Source: Porites lobata (lineage: Eukaryota; Cnidaria; Anthozoa; Scleractinia; Poritidae). Taken from it: a stretch of DNA of 64,000 bases. The notes below the pieces were generated by a model. It saw nothing but the letters and a program-made list of their open reading frames with translations, did not search any database and had not been told where the DNA came from. The translations under genes and the position numbers were made by a program. Within the stretch, counting starts at the first letter, position 1, and every line of letters begins with the position of its first letter. This document shows, in pieces, positions 58,979 through 64,000 of this stretch. The DNA is taken from positions 124,001 to 188,000 of the forward strand of contig CALNXK010000107.1 in assembly GCA_942486035.1 (NCBI GenBank). The letters are read 5' to 3'.

Positions 58979-61900
58979 TCAGAAATCATTATCGCTGTCA
59001 TTAAGACTGTTAGCTTGGGACCCGTCATCCCGGCCTTCCCCGCGGCCCTCTTCCATGTCGTCATCGTCAAGAAGTTCTTCGTCATCATCGTCATCCACGC
59101 CGATATCGCTCTCCCCGGACGACAAAGAACCACTCTCGTCCTACAAGAAATAGGTTCAGAAAATCAATAAGTTGTGAGTATTCGCGTTTCACATTTCTTG
59201 GTTATTACCTTGGCGACTGTGGACGATAGTCTGCACAATCGTTTACTAGAAAAAATCTACTGGGGTACTTATCATTTACATGGGAAAACCAGAAGTTCCG
59301 GCTGGAAAAACAAATGGTTCGCGCCACTCCGTTTGAGAAACAAAAATATGGGCTGTGATTTGAGGCGATGCAATTTTTTTATAGTATTATGTCTATGCAC
59401 AAGATTTCACGCGAGGCGGGGGGGGGGGGGGGGGTGCAAGTGGTAAGCACCCATGATCTCTACTGACCTCATCAGAGTCCAGACCGCCTCCCATAGAACC
59501 AAACACGCGGCCACCAGCTTCAGCGGCTGTGTAAGTAAAATGAAGACAAAATGAGAACTTCTTGTAAATTGCTGGGAATTTCGTCGTGACGAACTATCAA
59601 TCTAACATGAATCTAACATGAGAATTCACGAAATGGTCACCAACGCTAACACTTCCAGTCACATCAAATTTTGATTTCCCAAAGTTTGCTTGAAGAGGGT
59701 TTTCTCACCCAATGTAAGGGAATCCAAGGCAATCCTGGATTCCAGATTCTAGATTCCAGATCCCAAGTACTGAACTTCGGATACTTTGTCAGTGGAACTG
59801 GGATTTCAGATTTTAATCGTTGGTGGGATTCACAAGCAAAACTTTCCCGGACTCTGGAATCCAGATTCCCTTTCACTAAAGAAGAAGTCTGTATGAAGGC
59901 TATGACGGAAGATTTTTTATGCCTACATACCTTGCGGCCTGTTGGACTGTCGTGTGTTGCTTGCATCAAGAACAATTTCATCCTCCTCATCTCCTTCATC
60001 ATCTAAACCTCCAAGTTCCTCTCCAGCGGTGAGTCCTCGGCCATGGTCTCCAGCTTGCATGTTTCTTAGAGTTGCTTCTGACTCCTACCAGATATCAACA
60101 ACAAAAATAGACATACTTGTCCCTTTTCGAGTTCAAAAACCTCTCACTTTTGAAATGAAGCTAAGTGCAAAATTCGCATTTAGCCTCACATTGAAACAGA
60201 GGCTTTGGGCAACTTGAAAATGGCCAATTGCTTAAAACTGGAATGAAAGGTCATGACAGGGAGAAACAAAAAACATAGCCTTAACCCTTTAAGCTACAAT
60301 ATCCACACAGAAATTCTCCAGACTGATCTCCATGCATTTCCCAAAAGAATTAGTTGGGAGAATTTGAGAAAAGATCAAAGCATTTTCTCTTAGGTGAAAA
60401 TTTTGAGAAAACTGATGTTGGTCACTCAAAACCTGAACGAAAAAGGAAGGATAGTTAAAATCTCTCGTGAAAATCACATTGAAACCGGCTGTGCTTGCAA
60501 GGGTGTGCACACAAACAAATGCAAAACAGATCTGATCAGATCTAAAATCAGGTTTTCTGGTACCTCAAATTTGTCTTGTTCAGCCCTGTTGATGTCCTCG
60601 AGTAACTGTTCTTGGTAGGATAAATTTCGGTGTTTTTCCATAAATACCTGTAATAAAGTCAACACATGGATACTTAAACATGGAGGGAAGGGGTTCCAAA
60701 CCTCCAGCCTCCTTACCTTGCATTCCTGGCTCCCGTACCTCTATTCAATTGCAAAATATTGAGCATTGTTGTGCAGTTTCCCCCGGACTTATCCCGCCAC
60801 CCACCCGTTTAGAACTCCTGCCTCCAGTACCCCTCCCGCCCCCAATTTTCCCAGGCTCCAACCTCCGTATCCTCCCTCGCTTCATAGAACAACAAGTAAC
60901 ACACAGAAGCTTACAAAACAACACTACAATGTACCTCATACACTTTCTTGAGTTCCTCCTCAAGTTTTTCGTATTCATCCATGTAAGCAGGCCTACAAAG
61001 GCAACAAGAATCAATAATGCTTAACTAATGGCTTTTGAATGGTCAACTTCAGCAAAACTGATTAGCTCTGTTACAGAGGAGAACATCAAGGGTGCTAAAG
61101 GAGAAATTGATAGGGTGAGTGGAAAAAAAGACTTGAGCAACTTCTGTTGATTTGTGAGATTCTCATAACAGATTGCCTTGTATTTGCTTGTGAAACAAAA
61201 GGAGAATTTATCACAACATCAAACGTCACTTGGGGCCTTAGGGCATGTCAATGAAAAAAATTCACAAAACTTCTATTAGTAAATATCTTTTTGTTTAATC
61301 CTAGCAAATAATACATTATAATAAAACTTATGCAAATATTCTGCAAAAGAGCTAAAGAGGTTTCATTTGAATGGTAACACCATAGGATTTTCTCCAAAGA
61401 CTTAAAAGTTAGAACTACATACTACATGTAAACAAATAGCACCATATTAAAGTACTGACAAAGAGGTTTCATTTGAATGGTAACACCATAGGATTAGAAC
61501 TACATACTAAATAAATAACACCATGTGAAAGTACCATCAAAGAGGTTTCATTTGAATGGCAACACCAGAGGATTTTGTCCATGGATGTAAAAGTTACAAT
61601 GAAAAATCATCCCACCATAACTTGGTCAAGGAGGAAAGGATTAAGGGACCAATCAAAAATGTAAACTGAGAGAGACTATTGCTTGTCACTCTTACCGGAC
61701 AGTCTCAAGACTTCGCAATCTCTTCTGGTTTCTTTCCAGTTCTTGTTTTTTCTTGTCTATTTTAGCTTCCAGGTTTGCTTCATCAGAAGCAATGTTGTCC
61801 AACATCTGATTGGTCTTCTTTATTTCATCCTGGACAAAAGTAATAGACCTATTCGGCTAACTCAATGTTGTACCCAATTCAAATCTGATTGGTTTGCATT

Positions 61901-63641
61901 ATAATGTGGCATTTATTTAAATGATATGGATCCTGAAACAAAACGCAAAAACGGGTTTGAATTAAACATTGAGTTAACTTATGGAAATAATTCAAAGTTA
62001 ATGTAGTTAAATTAAAGCTTTTGTTATTTCCTGAGCTTAGGTTTATTATTGTAATAATATTACAAGCTTATAGACCCAATGCAAAAATGGCTGCTGGATT
62101 AATATTAATACACACAATAGCCATCAGCAGTTTAATGTACACGTTTTTAAGCACTGTTTGATCACCTGAACAGAAATTACACTCTTCTTGATTCCATTTT
62201 CCAACTCGTTTAACTCCAGTGGTTTAGCTATTGCACTAGTCCTTAGCTCCTGAAGAAAAATACAAAATATGAAAAAAAACGTGGCAACAGACTTTCCTAA
62301 CGAAGCCTCTAAGAGTCCACAATGAAAGCAATATTTAAAAATATAGCTAATTGAATTTGACATTTGAGGAACTTTAGGTTACATGGGAAGTGGATGAAAA
62401 AAAATACCATAAAATTGCGAAAATAAGCCCCAGGGCTTATATTCCCCAAAGGCCCTTTTTGAGGAACTTATTTTTGGAGGGGCTTAACTACGAGGGGAAA
62501 TTTGCATTTTGAAATCAATTGGGCTAGCCTTATAGTTGGAAGTACATTAACTGTTTTTGCTTTATTTTACTTTGTATAATTGAGGGCAATTTTCCAAGTA
62601 CAAGCCTCCCAGGGGCTTATATTTGGAGGGGCAAATGAATGGAGGGTTTTTTTGCATTACGAGTTTGGGGGGCTTATATTTGGAGGGGCTTATACATTGA
62701 GGGGCTTATTTTCAGACTTTTACTTTTACTTTTTATATTATTCAGAGATGCAGAGACTCAAATTCTAAACAAGTATTTGACTACAATGTGAAAAAGTAAT
62801 TATTTCGGCCATTTGCAATCATATGCACTTACCCTTAGTTCAACTTCTCTGCCCAGTAAGTCATAGAGGGCAGCTCCTCTTGATGTGATTTCTGATGCAA
62901 GCTGACGAGATGCTTTCAAGTCACTTATCTGGAAAAGTAGATGTTTGATGGCTAGTCACTATAAAGGATTACAAATGGCTATACCACAGCTAGTAGGCCA
63001 ATACACATGTAACTCAAGATATCCTCTCGAAAATAAATTGTGTATATCAGTGCATTCATAATCATTTAGCTTTGAAGCAGTTGCCTTTGCATGTACAGTG
63101 ACACCAAAGGGGCCTTGTTTATATAAAAAAACTGAAACATCAGTGACAGATCGAGACCATGAGGTAAGGGAGAGAGGGCTGCTCTCTGACTGAAACATAG
63201 TAGACTTGGTGCCTCAGCCCTGTGCGCCCTCATGTTGGTATAAAGATAAGGGGGGCCCACCCTAGATTGGCCAATGGACTTGAAAATCCTGTATTCAAAA
63301 ATTTAAACTTTTTTTTTTGAATTATGGAACTTTACTTGTTAAGTTAAGATTACTTACTCTTGATGAGATATCAAATGTCAAGGAGCTCACATTGGATTCT
63401 TCAGATGCCTTTGAATTAAAAAAAAAAAAGGAGTTTCATGTTTTAAAACCAGCAACAGCTTTTTTTCACCAAATTCACACAGGACATGGGTTAGCACATA
63501 ATTTATAGTGCCTACCTGATTTCCTGCATTCGTCTTCATGGCACTGTACAGAACTGACGTTACTTTTAGTAATTCCTTGACAGCATACCCATCAGCGCCA
63601 TAAAGCTTCTTTGTGTTCAGCTTGATATGTGCTTTGGTTGC
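58979..63641 (-). CDS. CLUAP1: CLUAP1 / IFT38, 3' ten exons (335 aa); 5' end beyond window
   Basis: Exons 5' to 3': 63516-63641, 63358-63408, 62833-62928, 62166-62249, 61696-61829, 60935-60992, 60564-60647, 59931-60084, 59468-59526, 58979-59140. Phases match and give 336 codons with TGA at 58979-58981. The first exon reads ATKAHIKLNTKKLYGADGYA, nearly identical to human CLUAP1 from about residue 73, so about 72 N-terminal (calponin-homology-like) residues lie past base 64,000. The middle is coiled coil (KIDKKKQELERNQKRLRSLE; MDEYEKLEEELKKVYE); the end is acidic and closes with DSDNDF like the human ESDNDF. IFT38 is a core IFT-B subunit needed for intraflagellar transport and cilium assembly, pairing with IFT20. 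Compared with human the acidic tail is remodelled. Confidence 0.95.
59419..59436. repeat. Poly-G run
   Basis: An uninterrupted G run in a CLUAP1 intron, 30 bp before exon 9 of the listed set. Confidence 0.85.
60281..60440. mobile_element. TTAA-flanked MITE, copy 4 (inverted, right end truncated)
   Basis: TTAA-CCCTTTAAGCTAC at the left, then the reverse complement of the 53,049 copy (ATTCTCCAGACTGATCTCCA; TGATGTTGGTCACTC). The far terminus is missing. Confidence 0.7.
60675..60890. repeat. CTCCCG-like minisatellite tract, third locus
   Basis: GGCTCCCGTACC, CTCCTGCCTCCAGTACCCC and CTCCCGCCCCC units, diverged. Lies between CLUAP1 exons. Confidence 0.6.
61354..61590. repeat. Three-copy tandem repeat, 80-105 bp units
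   Basis: AAAGAGGTTTCATTTGAATG starts at about 61354, 61459 and 61538, each followed by GTAACACCATAGGATT or a variant. Confidence 0.85.
62405..62723. mobile_element. Element with GGGGCTTAT minirepeats, copy 2
   Basis: ACCATAAAATTGCGAAAATA at the left; the right end is degraded. Same orientation and centre as 15493-15817. Confidence 0.8.
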
Positions 63642-64000
63642 CTGCATTGAGCAAGAAACAGTTTACACACCAGTACTAGAACAGACCACTGAGGGTACAA
63701 TTTTGTCCACTCTAATAATGCTTTGAATTGAAACCCACCAATCATGAGTGTGGTTTGTGATACGCCAATCAAAGCAACTACAGTGGTACTACAATGTTAT
63801 GTAGTAGTCCAACTCAGTAAATTGTCACTAATGCCTGAAGAGGACCTGCAGTATGCAGTTGAAACATCACGTTCAATAACTAAAAGTGACTATCGTGAGA
63901 GAAACAATAAACAAATCTTTTTCAAATTAATTTCTTTCCTTCATGTGTTACTTCTCTAAGCTCAGAATGAGTATCGGGCCTTCTCTATCATTTGTCACTG
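63642..64000. other. CLUAP1 intron running off the window
   Basis: No CLUAP1 N-terminal sequence is recognisable here; the acceptor at 63642-63643 implies an upstream exon further right. Confidence 0.6.

Noticed and set aside
1..64000. CRISPR arrays, operons or bacterial features
   Set aside because: Repeats are dispersed or palindromic without regular spacers, and all genes are spliced eukaryotic genes or have clear animal homologues.

Overview
The window is animal nuclear DNA: AT-rich, with intron-rich genes, canonical GT-AG splice sites and many short inverted-repeat elements in introns. The proteins (WAKE/ANKFN1, EMRE, RBBP6, CLUAP1/IFT38) are conserved across animals. The intron phases, the small exons and the repeat families point to an anthozoan cnidarian, probably a stony coral. 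The lineage call is an inference from repeat types I recognise and was not tested by a search.

Layout. (1) 0.9-31.6 kb, minus strand: a 30-exon gene for an 1,146-residue WAKE/Nmf9 (ANKFN1) orthologue with short ankyrin region, fibronectin III domain, long family-specific core and a C-terminal Ras-association-like domain. All 30 exons join in phase. (2) 33.8-35.2 kb, minus: a candidate three-exon gene of 153 residues that I do not recognise. (3) 35.8-36.05 kb, minus: a single-exon 88-residue EMRE (SMDT1) homologue, the regulatory subunit of the mitochondrial calcium uniporter. (4) 36.6-56.4 kb, plus: a 16-exon RBBP6 gene (1,098 residues; DWNN, CCHC knuckle, RING, SR and Lys/Glu-rich tail). Its start codon is 547 bp from the EMRE start codon, head to head. 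(5) 59.0-63.6 kb, minus and running off the right edge: ten exons of CLUAP1/IFT38, tail to tail with RBBP6; about 72 N-terminal residues should lie beyond base 64,000.

The genes do not form a pathway. They cover neuronal excitability (WAKE), mitochondrial calcium uptake (EMRE), pre-mRNA 3' processing and ubiquitylation (RBBP6), and cilium building (CLUAP1). The only arrangement suggesting shared control is the EMRE/RBBP6 divergent promoter.

Most remaining sequence is intron holding non-autonomous transposons: a TTAA-flanked (piggyBac-like) family with four copies, TA-flanked (Tc1/mariner/pogo-like) elements, a 1.06-kb element flanked by TTAATA repeats, many fold-back MITEs including one nested in another, and three tRNA-derived SINEs. 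I saw no functional tRNA or rRNA gene, no intact transposase and no CRISPR array.
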